This document shows, in pieces, positions 13,202 to 13,933 of a stretch of 13,933 nucleotides of DNA. The stretch is from an uncultured Faecalibacterium sp. (GTDB lineage Bacteria > Bacillota > Clostridia > Oscillospirales > Ruminococcaceae), in assembly GCA_934525405.1 (NCBI GenBank), contig CAKSZF010000034.1, positions 1-13,933 of the forward strand, read 5' to 3'. The notes beneath the pieces were generated by a model. It saw only the letters and a list, made by a program, of their open reading frames with translations, was not told the origin of the DNA and did not search any database. Position numbers and translations under genes: made by a program. Position 1 is the stretch's first letter. Each line of letters opens with the position of its first letter.

Positions 13202-13933
13202 TTACTTCCGTGCGATCATTTCGGTATAAGCCAGCACCAGCGGGCCTACGCCCTTGGCGTCGTTGCAGACCACCGGCTCGCTGAAGTAGTAGGCCAGAGA
13301 GCCGTCACGGTGATCCTTGCCGCCCAGACCTGCCACAAGGCAGATGCCGTCCAGCTGCAAACTGCCATCCGGGTTCTTGGACAGATACCGGTCGCAGGTG
13401 CCGTAGAAAGCCTTCTCTGCCCATGCAGCCATGCGTTTGGGCAGGTAGCCCAGACGCACGCCCTTGAGCACTGCGTAGGCAAACAGGGCGGTGCCGCTGG
13501 TCTCCAGATAGTTGCCCTCGGCCTCCGGGTGGTCGATGACCTGCCAGAACATCCCGGTCTGCTCGTCCTGGAACTTGTGCATATCCTCTACGGTCTGCTT
13601 GAGCATGGCCATGATGCCGCGATACTCGTTGTACAGCTGCTCGTCCATGTGCTCCAGCACGTCCACCATTGCCACAAGGAACCAGCCCATGGCGCGCAGC
13701 CAGAAGTTGGGGCTGCAACCGGTCTCAGGGTCTGCCCAGTACATCTGGCGGCTCTCGTCGTAGCCGTGGTAGTACAGGCCGGTCTTTTCATCCCGCATGT
13801 GCTTTTTGATGTTCATGAACTGCTTGTAGCTGTCGATGCAGCCCTGCATCTTGTTGAAGCGGGTCTCGTACTCCATGTAGAAGGGCTGCGCCATATAGGT
13901 GCCGTCCAGCCACACCTGCCACGGATAGATGTC
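13202..13933 (-). CDS. Glycoside hydrolase family 88/105-type protein (unsaturated rhamnogalacturonyl/uronyl hydrolase), partial
   Basis: GH105/GH88 enzymes hydrate and release the unsaturated uronic acid left on pectin fragments by polysaccharide lyases, in the cytosol. The 243 visible residues are the C-terminal two thirds of an alpha/alpha six-barrel. The block VWLDGTYMAQPFYMEYE at the beginning holds the catalytic Asp (residue 10 of the visible part, Asp143 in YteR-type enzymes). TGLYYHGYDESRQMYWAD and SPNFWLRAMGWFLVAMVDVLEHM match the family pattern HG-D...W...FW-R--GW. The reading frame is open to the right edge (DIYPWQVWLDG), so the gene continues outside; a GTG at 13913-13915 is an internal Val, not a start. 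It points to pectin oligomer use. The rest of a pectin locus, if any, would be upstream of the window. Confidence 0.9.
   Translation of the reverse strand, partial: DIYPWQVWLDGTYMAQPFYMEYETRFNKMQGCIDSYKQFMNIKKHMRDEKTGLYYHGYDESRQMYWADPETGCSPNFWLRAMGWFLVAMVDVLEHMDEQLYNEYRGIMAMLKQTVEDMHKFQDEQTGMFWQVIDHPEAEGNYLETSGTALFAYAVLKGVRLGYLPKRMAAWAEKAFYGTCDRYLSKNPDGSLQLDGICLVAGLGGKDHRDGSLAYYFSEPVVCNDAKGVGPLVLAYTEMIARK

Noticed and set aside
1..13933. CRISPR arrays, tRNA or rRNA genes, insertion sequences, prophage, toxin-antitoxin or defence genes
   Set aside because: No direct repeats with regular spacing, no tRNA-like cloverleaf, no transposase, integrase or phage protein was seen on either strand.

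Overview
The window most resembles a chromosomal segment of a GC-rich gut Clostridia species (Oscillospiraceae/Ruminococcaceae, Faecalibacterium-like). This rests on the cmk-plsC-ispH/S1 gene order with IspH fused to ribosomal-protein-S1 domains (a Clostridia trait), a SAM-I riboswitch in front of metK, strong AGGAGG-type Shine-Dalgarno sites and the style of the proteins. The genus is an inference; no marker gene is present. Apart from one two-gene cassette, every gene lies on the minus strand.

Layout from left to right. At 1-605 lies the N-terminal part of a MacB/LolD-type ABC ATPase, cut by the window edge. At 772-1914 lies a long, divergent PRPP-synthetase-like protein with its own leader and terminator. 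At 2259-3413 lies metK, preceded by a textbook SAM-I riboswitch, intrinsic terminator and sigma-70 promoter (3472-3663). At 3694-3900 there is the C-terminal tail of a dead GGDEF gene. At 3988-5471 a small cluster reads GtrA-family membrane protein, 44-residue membrane peptide, deoC; a perfect 15-bp inverted repeat sits between the first two. At 5568-10133 a four-gene housekeeping unit reads HI0933/YhiN-type flavoprotein, cmk, plsC, ispH-S1 fusion, with a promoter at 10171-10199 and a strong terminator at 5484-5521.

At 10312-12231, on the plus strand, a TetR-family repressor and an MFS efflux protein each carry the same inverted repeat (TACAGAC-N5-GTYTGTA) upstream. This is a self-contained, probably ligand-induced efflux cassette. 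At 12277-13041 lies a membrane-anchored M23/LytM protein resembling SpoIIQ. At 13202-13933 lies the C-terminal part of a GH88/GH105-type unsaturated uronyl hydrolase, cut by the window edge.

Most of the window is core metabolism: PRPP and SAM synthesis, deoxyribose salvage, CMP phosphorylation, phosphatidic acid synthesis, isoprenoid synthesis. I found no phage, IS element, CRISPR array, rRNA or tRNA. The most unusual items are the GtrA protein with an inserted segment containing IIGGADGPTAIFV, a motif I associate with the beta subunit of sodium-pumping decarboxylases; the adjacent unannotated-size peptide and palindrome; and the paired TetR operators.
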